A DNA stretch of 64,000 nucleotides from Kocuria tytonis (GCF_003226895.2 NZ_PNJG02000005.1:1-64000); one strand, 5' to 3'; counted from the first letter of the stretch, positions 1 through 10,451 are shown. Notes: generated by a model not told the origin, from the letters alone. A program made the numbers and translations.

Positions 1-40
1 CAACAAACTAGACACACTATTGAGTTGACAAACAACACAC
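1..40 (-). promoter_or_regulatory. rRNA operon leader with boxA-like antitermination element
   Basis: Read on the minus strand this matches the conserved stretch before 16S rRNA genes in Micrococcales, TGTTGTTTG followed by AACTCAATAGTGT. Such boxA-like elements load antitermination factors on rRNA transcripts. The usual sequence has GAGAA where this copy reads GTCAA. The 16S gene itself would lie just beyond the left window edge. The identification rests on remembered leader sequences; promoters upstream (130-159, 303-331) fit it. Confidence 0.7.
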
Positions 41-129
41 CACATCAGAACCCTCACCGGGCCCCAGATCGGAAGTTCGTGTCGCTCGCTCCGGAGACCT
101 TCTCGGTCCTGCCGTGGAGCAACTTCTTC

Positions 130-159
130 AGCTTAGTTCCGCTTCGTTCGGCGTGTCAA
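130..159 (-). promoter_or_regulatory. Strong sigma-70-type promoter, probably rRNA P1
   Basis: On the minus strand a perfect -35 TTGACA (154-159) is followed after 18 nt by -10 TAAGCT (130-135). The same -10 hexamer occurs in the lexA promoter of this window. It points toward the rRNA leader at 1-40 and lies about 90 nt before it, consistent with the main promoter of an rrn operon. Confidence 0.7.
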
Positions 160-302
160 CTTGACTCTGCAAGCCGATCATCCGTTCCAGCGGGAACCAG
201 GTAACCGTAGCATGAACGAGGTCCGAACGACTCGGGCTGATCTTTGCTGGTCACCACCGCGGTCGGGCTGCCCTTCGGCGTCCTGCCGCGGCGACTCGGA
301 AC

Positions 303-331
303 ACAATACACACGAGCCGGGACCCGCGCAA
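303..331 (-). promoter_or_regulatory. Possible second rRNA promoter
   Basis: On the minus strand TTGCGC (326-331) and TATTGT (303-308) are separated by 17 nt, between the end of tyrS and the better promoter at 130-159. Multiple promoters before rrn operons are common in actinobacteria. It overlaps the hairpin at 314-348, so only one of the two readings may be real. Confidence 0.35.
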
Positions 332-348
332 AACGCTGATCCCGGCTC
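314..348 (-). terminator. Inverted repeat after tyrS, possible terminator
   Basis: GAGCCGGGA (314-322) and TCCCGGCTC (340-348) form a 9-bp perfect stem with a 17-nt loop, about 60 nt after the tyrS stop codon. There is no U-tract, so it would be a weak factor-independent terminator at best. The rest of 160-300 shows nothing else I recognise. Confidence 0.35.
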
Positions 349-404
349 GAGGCTGTCCGGTCCGTACCGTACCCGCCGGCCCGCGACGGAGGTGTTGCGA
401 CTGG

Positions 405-1715
405 TCAGCGGGTGAAGGTCACCGCCGCGAGGTTCTTCTTGCCCCGGCGCAGCAGGGTGAACCGGCCGTGGAGCCGGGCCTCGGGACCCACCACGGTGTC
501 CTCCCCCGAGAGCTTGCTGTCGTTGACGGACACCCCGCCCTCCTTGAGCGTGCGGCGCGCGGCGGACTTGGAGTCGCAGAGTCCCGTGGCCACCAGGAGG
601 TCCACCACGGTGTACTCGGACGCCCGGTCCACCGTGACGCCCGGCAGCGCATCCGCCACCGCGGCCAGGGTGGCTTCGTCGAGGTCCGCGAAGGAGCCCT
701 TGCCGAACACGGCCGCGGAGGCGTCGGCGGCCTGCCAGGTGGACTCGGCCCCGTGCACCAGGGTGTTGACGTCCGCCGCGAGCACGCGCTGCGCCTCACG
801 GCGGTGCGGCTGCTCGCGGGTGAGCCGTTCGAGCTCAGCGATCTCCTCCCTGGTGCGGAAGGTGAACACCTTGAGTCGGTCCACCACGTCCGCGTCCGCG
901 GTGTTGAGCCAGAACTGGTAGAAGACGTACGGCGAGGTGAGTTCCGGGTTCAGCCAGATCGCATTGCCCTCGGACTTGCCGAACTTGGTGCCGTCCGAGT
1001 TGGTGATCAGCGGCGTGCCGATGGCGTGCACCGCCGCGCCCTCGGTCTTGCGCACCAGGTCCGTGCCGGAGGTCAGGTTGCCCCACTGGTCCGAGCCACC
1101 CGTCTGCAGGGTGCAGCCGTACTCCCGGTACAGGTTCAGGTAGTCCAGCCCCTGCAGGATCTGGTAGCTGAACTCGGTGTAGGAGATGCCCTCCTCCGAG
1201 TTCAGCCGCTTGGCCACGATCTCCTTCTTGATCATGGTGCCCACGCGGAAGTTCTTGCCGATGTCCCGCAGGAAGTCGATGGCCGACAGCCTGGACGTCC
1301 AGTCCAGGTTGTTCACCATGCGCGCCGGGTTCTCCCCGTCGAAGGAGAGGAACCGCTGGACCTGTTCACGCAGCAGGTCCACCCACTGCGCCACGGTCTC
1401 GCGGGAGTTGAGCACGCGCTCCGAGGTCTGCCGGGGATCACCGATCAGCCCGGTGGAACCACCCACCAGACCAATGGGGTGGTGGCCCGCGAGCTGCAGC
1501 CGCCGCAGCAGCAGCAGCTGCACCAGGTGGCCCAGATGCAGGGAGGACGCGGTGGGATCGAAGCCGCAGTAGTAGGTGATGGGCTCACCGTCCAGCGCCT
1601 CCCGTAGGGCCTCGGGGTCCGTGGACACCTGGACGAGGCCGCGCCAGGTCAGCTCCTCCCACAGGGAGGCGAACGAGGGATCGTTGTGCTGCGTGCTGAG
1701 ATCGGTGGTTGCCAC
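405..1715 (-). CDS. tyrS: Tyrosyl-tRNA synthetase
   Basis: Class I aminoacyl-tRNA synthetase that charges tRNA-Tyr with tyrosine in the cytosol. The 436-residue product has a HIGH-type motif HLGH near residues 60-63, a KMSKS-type motif KFGKS near residue 245, and a C-terminal S4-like RNA-binding domain. Length matches the bacterial TyrRS family. The chosen GTG start sits only 5 nt after the stop codon of the upstream helicase gene, with no clear Shine-Dalgarno sequence, suggesting translational coupling. The reading frame stays open far upstream, but only because of high GC; family homology begins near this GTG. rRNA promoters follow downstream. Confidence 0.95.
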   Translation of the reverse strand: MATTDLSTQHNDPSFASLWEELTWRGLVQVSTDPEALREALDGEPITYYCGFDPTASSLHLGHLVQLLLLRRLQLAGHHPIGLVGGSTGLIGDPRQTSERVLNSRETVAQWVDLLREQVQRFLSFDGENPARMVNNLDWTSRLSAIDFLRDIGKNFRVGTMIKKEIVAKRLNSEEGISYTEFSYQILQGLDYLNLYREYGCTLQTGGSDQWGNLTSGTDLVRKTEGAAVHAIGTPLITNSDGTKFGKSEGNAIWLNPELTSPYVFYQFWLNTADADVVDRLKVFTFRTREEIAELERLTREQPHRREAQRVLAADVNTLVHGAESTWQAADASAAVFGKGSFADLDEATLAAVADALPGVTVDRASEYTVVDLLVATGLCDSKSAARRTLKEGGVSVNDSKLSGEDTVVGPEARLHGRFTLLRRGKKNLAAVTFTR

Positions 1716-1720
1716 GGGGA

Positions 1721-4015
1721 TCAACTTATCAGCCCGGGTGCACCGGGCTGCTCGGCGGCGGCGTCGAGACCGGCCGGCATGCCGTGGGCTCCCACGAGGT
1801 AGAGCCGCTGGGTGGGGCGGGTCATGGCCACGTAGAGGTTTCCCGGTCCGCCGGCGGGATCCGCCGCGATCCTGCGGGGTTCCACGACCACCACGGAGTC
1901 GAACTCCAGGCCCTTGGCGTCCCACGGCGTGAGGATCATGATCCGCCGGTCCAGGCTCCGCATGCCCGCGGCCACCATGCCCGGGTGCGCACGGTCCAGG
2001 GCCGGTGCCACGGATGCCAGCAGGTCGCCCGGGCACACGACTCCCACGAGCCCACCCGCGAGGCGTTCGAGCTCCTCCCCCACGCGCGCCACCACGGCGT
2101 CGGTGAGCCCCACCCCGGAGGCCACCTCCACGACCACCGGCGGCTCGCCGTCGCGCACGGCCGTGGGGTCGGACACGGTGAGGCCCGCCGCGCGCGCGAC
2201 CCGTGCCGCGGCGTCGGCGATCGGCTGGGGCGTGCGGTAGTTGACCGTGAGCTCCTCGAGCGCGAAGCGCTCCCCGACGAACGGTTCCAGCGCCTCCTGC
2301 CACGTGGCCGACGCCGCGGCGCTGCCGGCCTGGGCGATGTCTCCGACCACCGTGAAGGACTTCAGGGGGCAGCGGCGCATGAGCACGCGCCACTGCATGG
2401 GCGAGAGCTCCTGCGCCTCGTCCACCACCACGTGCCCGTACGCCCACGTGCGGTCGGACGACGCCGCCTCGGCCGCCGTCACACGGTGCGGCGCCTCGGC
2501 GTTGAACGCCGTGAGCTGCTCCACCGTGACCACGCCCTGCGCACCGATGTCCTCGAAGCCCTCGGCCATGGCCTCCAGGGCCTTCTGCGCCGACTCCTGG
2601 GCCTTGCGATCCTCGAGGGAGCGGTCACCGCGCACCTTGATGCCCGCGGACTCGAAGTCACCGAGCAACTCCGCGGCCTCGTCCAGCAGGGCGACGTCCG
2701 CGACCGTGAGGGGCGCATCCGCGGGCCGCAGCAGTCGGGAGACCTGCTCGTCCGTGAGGTCCGGGGCGGCCGAGCGCAGGTAGTGCTCCTTGGCGAACAG
2801 CTGGGACACGAGCTGCTGGGGCGTCAGCGGCAGCCACAGCAGGTTGAGCGCCACACGGACCTCCCGGGACTGCCGCAGATCCTCCCTGAGGTACGAGCGG
2901 TCCATGCTGGAGCCGGACTTCTCGTTGAGCTCCTCCCCCAGTGTCTGCGCGAGCTCCTTGACGACGACCTTCACGAAGGTCTCGCGCGCCTCGTTGTGCG
3001 GCTTGCCCGTGGCGCGCGCCCGCTCCCGGGCCCGGCTGACCAGCGAGCGCGAGAGCTTCACGCGGTGACCGTCCACATCGAGCCACTGACCCTTCTCGGG
3101 CACCTTCTGACGGTCCGCGACCGCGCGGGCGATGACATCCACCATGTGCAGCCCGGACTTCCAGCGCGCCACCCACGGATCGGTCTCCACCGTGCCGTGG
3201 ACACCCGGGTACAGGTCCGCGAGCGAGGACATCACCACGCCGGTCTCCCCCAGGGCCGGCAGGACGCGTTCGATGTACCAGAGGAAGGAGGCGGACGGGC
3301 CCACGATCAGCACACCGGACTTGGCCAGCCGTTCGCGGTGCTCGTACAGCAGGAACGCCGCGCGGTGCAGGGCCACGGCGGTCTTGCCGGTGCCGGGCCC
3401 GCCCTGGACCACGCGCACACCCGACAGCGGCGCCCGGATGATCCGGTCCTGTTCAGCCTGGATGGTGGCCACGATGTCCGTCATGCGGCCCGTGCGCTCC
3501 GAGTTCAGGGCGGCGATCAGGGCCCCCTCGCCGTGCACCACGTCGGTGTCCGCGACGCCCGACGGGTCGAAGACGTCGTCCTCGAGGGCCGTGACGTCGC
3601 GGCTGTCCATGATGAGGTGGCGGCGGCGCACCAGATCCATGGGGCTCGCCGCGGTGGCCTGGTAGAACGCGCCGGCCTCGCGGGCGCGCCAGTCCAGGAC
3701 GAGACGCTCGTGGTCCTCGGTGGCCAGCCCCAGGCGCCCCACGTAGTGCCGGTCCCCGTCCGTGGTGTCCAGGCGGCCGAAAACGAGCCGTTCGTCCACC
3801 GAGTTCAGTTGCGCCAGCCGGTCCTCGTAGTAGGTGGCGAAGGCGTCCCGTTCGGAGCGGGCCTGGTGACCTCCCCCGAACTGGGTGGTCCGGACCCTGC
3901 GCAGCTCCCGGTCACTGGATGCCCGCAGCTCGTCCAGCCGGTGGTACGCCCGGGAGACGTACTGCTGCTCCAGATCCAGCTGCCGGGCCTCTCCCACGGA
4001 TGCGGACTCCTCCAC
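1721..4015 (-). CDS. helD: HelD/HelR-like superfamily 1 helicase-type ATPase
   Basis: Product of about 764 residues resembling HelD, an RNA-polymerase-associated UvrD-type motor that removes stalled polymerase from DNA; in Streptomyces the HelR form displaces rifamycin from polymerase. It has an N-terminal coiled-coil region (EARQLDLEQQ onward), Walker A GGPGTGKT near residues 205-212 and a Walker B/motif II VVDEAQELS. I chose the GTG at 4015 because GAGGTG lies 6 nt upstream; an in-frame ATG at 4072 is possible but overlaps the likely -10 region. tyrS follows 5 nt downstream. Whether it is the housekeeping HelD or the resistance-linked HelR cannot be told from sequence alone. Confidence 0.85.
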   Translation of the reverse strand: MEESASVGEARQLDLEQQYVSRAYHRLDELRASSDRELRRVRTTQFGGGHQARSERDAFATYYEDRLAQLNSVDERLVFGRLDTTDGDRHYVGRLGLATEDHERLVLDWRAREAGAFYQATAASPMDLVRRRHLIMDSRDVTALEDDVFDPSGVADTDVVHGEGALIAALNSERTGRMTDIVATIQAEQDRIIRAPLSGVRVVQGGPGTGKTAVALHRAAFLLYEHRERLAKSGVLIVGPSASFLWYIERVLPALGETGVVMSSLADLYPGVHGTVETDPWVARWKSGLHMVDVIARAVADRQKVPEKGQWLDVDGHRVKLSRSLVSRARERARATGKPHNEARETFVKVVVKELAQTLGEELNEKSGSSMDRSYLREDLRQSREVRVALNLLWLPLTPQQLVSQLFAKEHYLRSAAPDLTDEQVSRLLRPADAPLTVADVALLDEAAELLGDFESAGIKVRGDRSLEDRKAQESAQKALEAMAEGFEDIGAQGVVTVEQLTAFNAEAPHRVTAAEAASSDRTWAYGHVVVDEAQELSPMQWRVLMRRCPLKSFTVVGDIAQAGSAAASATWQEALEPFVGERFALEELTVNYRTPQPIADAAARVARAAGLTVSDPTAVRDGEPPVVVEVASGVGLTDAVVARVGEELERLAGGLVGVVCPGDLLASVAPALDRAHPGMVAAGMRSLDRRIMILTPWDAKGLEFDSVVVVEPRRIAADPAGGPGNLYVAMTRPTQRLYLVGAHGMPAGLDAAAEQPGAPGLIS

Positions 4016-4046
4016 GCACTTCACCTCACGCACACTGCCGACGAAG

Positions 4047-4077
4047 CCGGTTGCGCAACCGGCGATCGACAATCCTA
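4047..4077 (-). promoter_or_regulatory. helD promoter -10 with perfect palindrome
   Basis: On the minus strand a -10-like TAGGAT (4072-4077) is followed at 4047-4062 by the perfect 16-bp palindrome CCGGTTGCGCAACCGG. It would fall at about +3 to +18 of the transcript, a classic repressor position. The core TTGC-GCAA is shared with what I remember of the rifamycin-associated element upstream of helR-type genes in Streptomyces, but that comparison is from memory. Confidence 0.45.
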
Positions 4078-4103
4078 CCGCGCGCGCGGACCGGGGACGC
4101 CGC

Positions 4104-4631
4104 TCACACGCGCAGCAGGGCGCGCACGCGGTGCCCGCCGAGCTGCGCGCGACCGCGCAGTGCCGTGAGCTCCATGATCACGCCGAAACCGGCCACGTTG
4201 TAGCCGCCGCGGGTGAGCAGGGACGCCGCGGCACCCAGCGTGCCCCCGGTGGCCAGGACGTCGTCGAGCACCAGCACCCGCGAGCCCCGCGGGGCGTCGT
4301 CGGTGTGGATCTCCAGGGTGCCCGTGCCGTACTCCAGGTTGTAGGACTGGGAGATGGTCTCGCGGGGCAGCTTGCCGGCCTTGCGCACGGGAATGATGCC
4401 CGCGCCGGAGGCGTAGGCCACGGCCGCAGCGATCATGAAGCCGCGGGCCTCCACGCCGGCCACGCAGTCGTACTGGCCCGAGAAGGCGTCCGCGAGTGCG
4501 TCCACGGTGCGGTGGAACCCGGGACCGTCCGCGAACAGCGGTGTGAGGTCGCGGAAGAGCACCCCCGGTTCCGGGTGGTCCGGGATCTTGGCGCACAACC
4601 GGTCGATCATCTGTTCAACGGATTCACTCAC
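4104..4631 (-). CDS. apt: Adenine phosphoribosyltransferase
   Basis: Purine salvage enzyme joining adenine to PRPP to give AMP. The 175-residue product carries the PRPP-binding loop VLVLDDVLATGGT near residues 119-131 and an APT-type N-terminus (EPGVLFRDLTPLF, residues 21-33). Length fits the family. The start is GTG at 4631; a -10-like TACCAT ends exactly 6 nt before it, so the mRNA may be leaderless. It stands alone between the DNA glycosylase gene and helD. Confidence 0.93.
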   Translation of the reverse strand: MSESVEQMIDRLCAKIPDHPEPGVLFRDLTPLFADGPGFHRTVDALADAFSGQYDCVAGVEARGFMIAAAVAYASGAGIIPVRKAGKLPRETISQSYNLEYGTGTLEIHTDDAPRGSRVLVLDDVLATGGTLGAAASLLTRGGYNVAGFGVIMELTALRGRAQLGGHRVRALLRV

Positions 4632-4637
4632 CCGCTC

Positions 4638-4643
4638 ATGGTA
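4638..4643 (-). promoter_or_regulatory. -10 element of apt, predicted leaderless
   Basis: TACCAT on the minus strand, separated from the apt GTG by exactly 6 nt. A transcript initiating at the normal distance would begin at the start codon itself. No convincing -35 is visible. Confidence 0.4.
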
Positions 4644-4675
4644 TCCGCCGGGCGCGGGCGCTTCCCGCGTGCGCG

Positions 4676-6849
<2,174 letters not shown>

Positions 6850-6923
6850 CTAGGTGGTGCGTGGGCGGGTCGTTCGCGCGCGGGCCCTGTGGGGCCCGGG
6901 GACGACGCCGCCCGGCGTGGTGA

Positions 6924-6955
6924 ACGGCCGGGCTCCAGTCCAGGTGCCCGGCCGT
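6924..6955 (-). terminator. Hairpin between argG and argH
   Basis: Perfect 10-bp stem ACGGCCGGGC (6924-6933) with GCCCGGCCGT (6946-6955) and a 12-nt loop. There is no U-tract. It could attenuate transcription or stabilise the argG mRNA end rather than terminate fully, since argH shows no obvious promoter of its own. Confidence 0.35.
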
Positions 6956-7006
6956 CACGGTCCGCCGTGGTGGCGGGTTGGCCGCAGTGCCCTGCGGCCC
7001 TGGGGA

Positions 7007-8212
7007 TCAGTTCCCGGCGAGTCCCTGCTCGCGGCGGGACGCGACCTTGGAGGACATGCCGAAAAGCTCGATGAAGCCACGGGCATTGGACTGGTCGAAG
7101 GAGTCGCCCTCGTCGTAGGTGGCCAGGTTGAAGTCGTACAGCCCGGTGTCCGAGCGCCGCCCGGTCACGGTGGCGCGGCCCCCGTGCAGCTCCATGCGGA
7201 TGTCGCCGTTGACGTACTTCTGCGTGTCCTCGATGAAGACGTCCAGGGACTTCTTCAGCGGGGAGAACCACTGGCCGTCGTACACGAGCTCGGTCCAGCG
7301 CTGACCCACGGTCTTCTTGAAGCGGGCCTGCTCGCGCTCGACCGTCACGTTCTCGAGCTCCCGGTGCGCGGCGATCAGCGCCATGGCACCGGGGGCCTCG
7401 TAGATCTCGCGGGACTTGATGCCCACGAGGCGGTCCTCCACGATGTCGATCCGGCCGACGCCCTGCGCACCGGCGCGCCGGTTCATCTCCTGGATGGCCT
7501 GCAGCGGGGAGACGGGCTTGCCGTCGAGCGCCACCGGCGCGCCCTTCTCGAACGTGATGACCACCTCGTCCGCGCCGGGCGGGAAGGTGGGATCGTCCGT
7601 GTAGTCGTACACGTCCTTGGTGGGACCGTTCCAGATGTCCTCCAGGAAGCCGGTCTCCACGGCACGACCCCACACGTTCTGGTCGATCGAGAACGGGTTC
7701 TTCTTGGTGGTGGCGATGGGGAGGTCGTTCTTCTCCGCGTAGGAGATGGCCTTCTCACGGGTCAGCGCGAGGTCCCGCACCGGGGCGATGCACTTGAGGT
7801 GCGGCCCGAGCGTCTGGATGCCCACCTCGAAGCGGACCTGGTCGTTGCCCTTGCCCGTGCAGCCGTGCGCCACCGTGGTGGCGCCGAACTGCTGGGCGGC
7901 CGCGACCAGGTGCTTGACGATCACCGGGCGGGACACCGCGGAGACCAGCGGGTAGGAGTCCATGTACAGGCCGTTGGCCTTCAGCGCCGGCATGCAGTAC
8001 TCGCTCGCGAACTCGTCGCGGGCGTCCGCGACGTACGCCTCCACGGCGCCGCAGTCCAGGGCGCGGCGACGGATCGTCTCGAGGTCCTCACCGCCCTGTC
8101 CCACGTCCACCGCCACCGCGATGACCTCGGCGCCGGTGGCCTCACCGATCCATCCGATGGCCACGGACGTGTCCAGTCCGCCCGAGTAGGCCAATACAAC
8201 CCGATCGCTCAC
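7007..8212 (-). CDS. argG: Argininosuccinate synthase
   Basis: ATP-dependent ligation of citrulline and aspartate to argininosuccinate. The 401-residue protein has the PP-loop ATP site SGGLDTS at residues 10-16, right after the N-terminus as in the family. I chose GTG at 8212, preceded by AGGAG with 7-nt spacing; a GTG 15 nt earlier overlaps that ribosome-binding site. Likely ArgR boxes and a TATAGT -10 lie upstream (8272-8308). Together with argH it completes the pathway begun by argCJBDF at 11.0-16.6 kb. Confidence 0.96.
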   Translation of the reverse strand: MSDRVVLAYSGGLDTSVAIGWIGEATGAEVIAVAVDVGQGGEDLETIRRRALDCGAVEAYVADARDEFASEYCMPALKANGLYMDSYPLVSAVSRPVIVKHLVAAAQQFGATTVAHGCTGKGNDQVRFEVGIQTLGPHLKCIAPVRDLALTREKAISYAEKNDLPIATTKKNPFSIDQNVWGRAVETGFLEDIWNGPTKDVYDYTDDPTFPPGADEVVITFEKGAPVALDGKPVSPLQAIQEMNRRAGAQGVGRIDIVEDRLVGIKSREIYEAPGAMALIAAHRELENVTVEREQARFKKTVGQRWTELVYDGQWFSPLKKSLDVFIEDTQKYVNGDIRMELHGGRATVTGRRSDTGLYDFNLATYDEGDSFDQSNARGFIELFGMSSKVASRREQGLAGN

Positions 8213-8271
8213 GGGGGTTCTCCTCACACTGCTCTACGACAACACTGATCGCACGGGTCGTGCCCGCATCT

Positions 8272-8308
8272 CATGCATGACTATACACGCCAATCAGTAT
8301 TTATGCAT
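8272..8308 (-). promoter_or_regulatory. argG promoter with putative ArgR boxes
   Basis: An AT-rich island in GC-rich DNA with two ATGCAT cores (8273-8278 and 8303-8308) and a -10-like TATAGT on the minus strand (8280-8285). The right box includes TATTTATGCAT and overlaps the stop codon of the upstream acyl-CoA synthetase gene (8301-8303). A very similar island precedes argC (16589-16619), supporting common control by ArgR, which is encoded at 10474-10968. Confidence 0.55.
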
Positions 8309-9815
8309 CGAGCGTGAGTTCGCGCTTGAGGATCTTGCCCGTGGGCCCCTTGGGCAGCTCGTCCGTGAGGCGGTAGATGCGGGGGTACTTGTACTTCGCC
8401 ACCCGCTCCTGCACGAACGCATCCAGCTCCTGCGTGAGCGCCTCGCGGTCCTTGGACTCCAGGACACCGGACTCGAACACCACCACGGCGCCCACCTCCT
8501 CGCCGTGCTTCTCGCTCGGGACGCCCACCACGGCGGCCTCGACCACCCCTGGGAACTGGTAGATGACCTCCTCGATCTCGCGGGGGTATACATTGTAGCC
8601 CCCGCGCAGGATCATGTCCTTCTTGCGGTCCACGATGAAGAACGCGCCGTCCTCGTCCTCGCGGGCCATGTCACCCGTGTGGAACCAGCCGCCGCGCATG
8701 GCCTGCTCGGTGGCATCGGGCTTGTTCCAGTAGCCCTTCATGATGTACTGGCCGCGCACCACGAGCTCCCCCACCTCGTTGGTGGGGACCTCGTTGTCGT
8801 CCCCGTCCACCACGCGCAGCTGCGCCCCGCGCACCGCGGTGCCGATCGACCCCGGCTTGCGGACGTCGCCCGGCTGGTTGAAGCACACCACCGGGGAGGT
8901 CTCGGACAGGCCGTAGCCCTCGAACACCGTGGTGCCGAAGACCTTCTCGAACTTGGTCATGACCTCCACGGGCATCGAGGAACCGCCGGAGACACCCGCG
9001 CGCAGGTCGATCCCCTCGACGACCCGGGCATCCTGACCCGCCTGGTGCAGCAGTGCCACGTACATGGTGGGCACCCCGGCGAAGATCGTGACCCGGTCCC
9101 GGCGCAGGATCTCGAGCGCCTTGGCCGGGTGGAAGCGCGGCAGCAGCGTCACGGCCGCACCGCTGTGGATCACACCGTTGAGCGCCACGGTCTGGCCGAA
9201 GACGTGGAAGAACGGGAGCCCCCCGAACATCACGTCCCCGTGGTGCAGGTCGAACAGCTCGCCGGAGACCTCGGCGTTCGTGCGCAGGTTGCTGTGGGTC
9301 AGCTCGGCGCCCTTGGGGCGGCCGGTGGTGCCGGAGGTGTAGAGCAGCACGGCGGTGTCGGAGTCCTCGCGCGCCACCACCTCGGTGTCCGGCTCCACGG
9401 ACTGCAGGTGGCCCACGGTCCCGCGAGCACTGATGGGCAGGACGCGCAGACCCTCGACCTCCTCGGCGGCCTTCTGGCTCGCCTCGGCCATGTCCTCCCA
9501 GGCCAGCACGAACGTGGCCCCGGAGTCCTGGAAGTGGTAGCTGAGCTCCCGCGGGGTCAGCAGCGGGTTCAGCGGCACCACGATGCCGCCGGCGCGCAGG
9601 ATCGCGTAGTAGAGGACGGCCATGTGGGGCACGTTGGGCAGCACGAGCGCCACCCGGTCCCCCGGGCGGATGCCGTTCGACTTGAGCAGGGCGGCACCTC
9701 GCGCGGAGAGGTCGTCCAGCTGCCCGTAGGTCATGTGCAGGTCATCGAGGATGACCGCGGGTGCGGACCCGTACTGGGTGGCCGAGGTGGTGAGCAGTGT
9801 GGCCAGATTGGTCAT
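8301..9815 (-). CDS. Long-chain fatty acid-CoA ligase family protein
   Basis: AMP-forming acyl-CoA synthetase that activates a carboxylic acid, probably a fatty acid, via an acyl-adenylate. The 504-residue protein has the P-loop-like LLYTSGTTGRPKG motif near residues 157-169, the YGLSETSP motif, and the C-terminal GGYNVYPREIEE and GPTGKILKREL motifs whose lysine completes adenylation. ATG start preceded by GGAGG. It sits between two arginine gene groups with its own promoter (9851-9880), so a role in arginine metabolism is unlikely. Exact substrate is unknown. Confidence 0.88.
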   Translation of the reverse strand: MTNLATLLTTSATQYGSAPAVILDDLHMTYGQLDDLSARGAALLKSNGIRPGDRVALVLPNVPHMAVLYYAILRAGGIVVPLNPLLTPRELSYHFQDSGATFVLAWEDMAEASQKAAEEVEGLRVLPISARGTVGHLQSVEPDTEVVAREDSDTAVLLYTSGTTGRPKGAELTHSNLRTNAEVSGELFDLHHGDVMFGGLPFFHVFGQTVALNGVIHSGAAVTLLPRFHPAKALEILRRDRVTIFAGVPTMYVALLHQAGQDARVVEGIDLRAGVSGGSSMPVEVMTKFEKVFGTTVFEGYGLSETSPVVCFNQPGDVRKPGSIGTAVRGAQLRVVDGDDNEVPTNEVGELVVRGQYIMKGYWNKPDATEQAMRGGWFHTGDMAREDEDGAFFIVDRKKDMILRGGYNVYPREIEEVIYQFPGVVEAAVVGVPSEKHGEEVGAVVVFESGVLESKDREALTQELDAFVQERVAKYKYPRIYRLTDELPKGPTGKILKRELTLDA

Positions 9816-9850
9816 GGATCCTCCAGGATCAGGTGTGAGTTCTAACACAT

Positions 9851-9880
9851 GATACTGCCCGTATCGGGTATCCGAGTCAA
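9851..9880 (-). promoter_or_regulatory. Promoter of the acyl-CoA ligase gene with operator-like palindrome
   Basis: On the minus strand -35 TTGACT (9875-9880), 17-nt spacer, and -10 CAGTAT (9852-9857). The inverted repeat GATAC-N5-GTATC (9851-9865) covers the -10, and a further GTATC copy follows at 9868-9872. This arrangement suggests a repressor site, for example of a TetR-family fatty-acid regulator, but no regulator gene is nearby. Confidence 0.4.
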
Positions 9881-10019
9881 ACCTCGCCGTGAGCGCGCAC
9901 CCGTCGTGGGACACTGGACGGGACCGGCCCGTCGTCGCCCCCGGAGCGTGACGAGCGCCGCCCGAACACCCAGCAGCCGGCCCACCGAGGGGTGGGCCAC
10001 CCGTGCCGAAGGATGTCCC

Positions 10020-10451
10020 GTGACCAACCCGCACCACGAATCCCAGACCCCCCAGTTCACCGACGAGGAGCTCGCCTACGTGGCCTCCCTGTTCGACGCC
10101 GCGCGCAACGGCGACACGCAGCTGCTCGCGTCCGCCGTCGCGGCCGGGGTCCCCGTCAACCTCACCAACGACAAGGGCGACACCCTGCTGAACCTGGCCG
10201 CGTACCAGGAGCGTGAGGAGACCGTGGCCATGCTGCTCGCGCACGGCGCGGACACCGAGCGCGTGAGCGACATGGGCTTCACCGCCCTGGTGTGCGGTGT
10301 GTTCCGGGGCAACGAGGCGATCACCCGCGCGCTGCTCGAGGCCGGTGCCGGCCAGGCCACGGGCCACCAGCACGCGCAGGAGGTCGCGCGCGTCTTCGGG
10401 CAGCAGCACCTGCTTCCGCTGCTCGAGGAGTTCGAGCGGCCCGGCGCCTGA
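10020..10451 (+). CDS. Ankyrin repeat protein
   Basis: Small soluble protein of 143 residues with about three ankyrin repeats between residues 20 and 105 (AARNGDTQLLASAVAAG, DKGDTLLNLAAYQERE, DMGFTALVCGVFRGNE). Such repeats are protein-binding scaffolds; no catalytic domain is present. GTG start at 10020 preceded by GAAGGA. It diverges from the acyl-CoA ligase gene and converges on argR with only 22 nt between stops. Partner and role are unknown. Confidence 0.8.
   Translation: MTNPHHESQTPQFTDEELAYVASLFDAARNGDTQLLASAVAAGVPVNLTNDKGDTLLNLAAYQEREETVAMLLAHGADTERVSDMGFTALVCGVFRGNEAITRALLEAGAGQATGHQHAQEVARVFGQQHLLPLLEEFERPGA

Noticed and set aside
1716-2447. Upstream extension of tyrS that would add 244 residues
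   Set aside because: The added part is Arg/Gly-rich, lies inside the helicase gene in another frame, and TyrRS homology starts at the GTG at 1715.
1709-4168. 819-codon plus-strand frame antisense to the HelD-type gene
   Set aside because: Same shadow effect; no recognisable domain and no ribosome-binding site.
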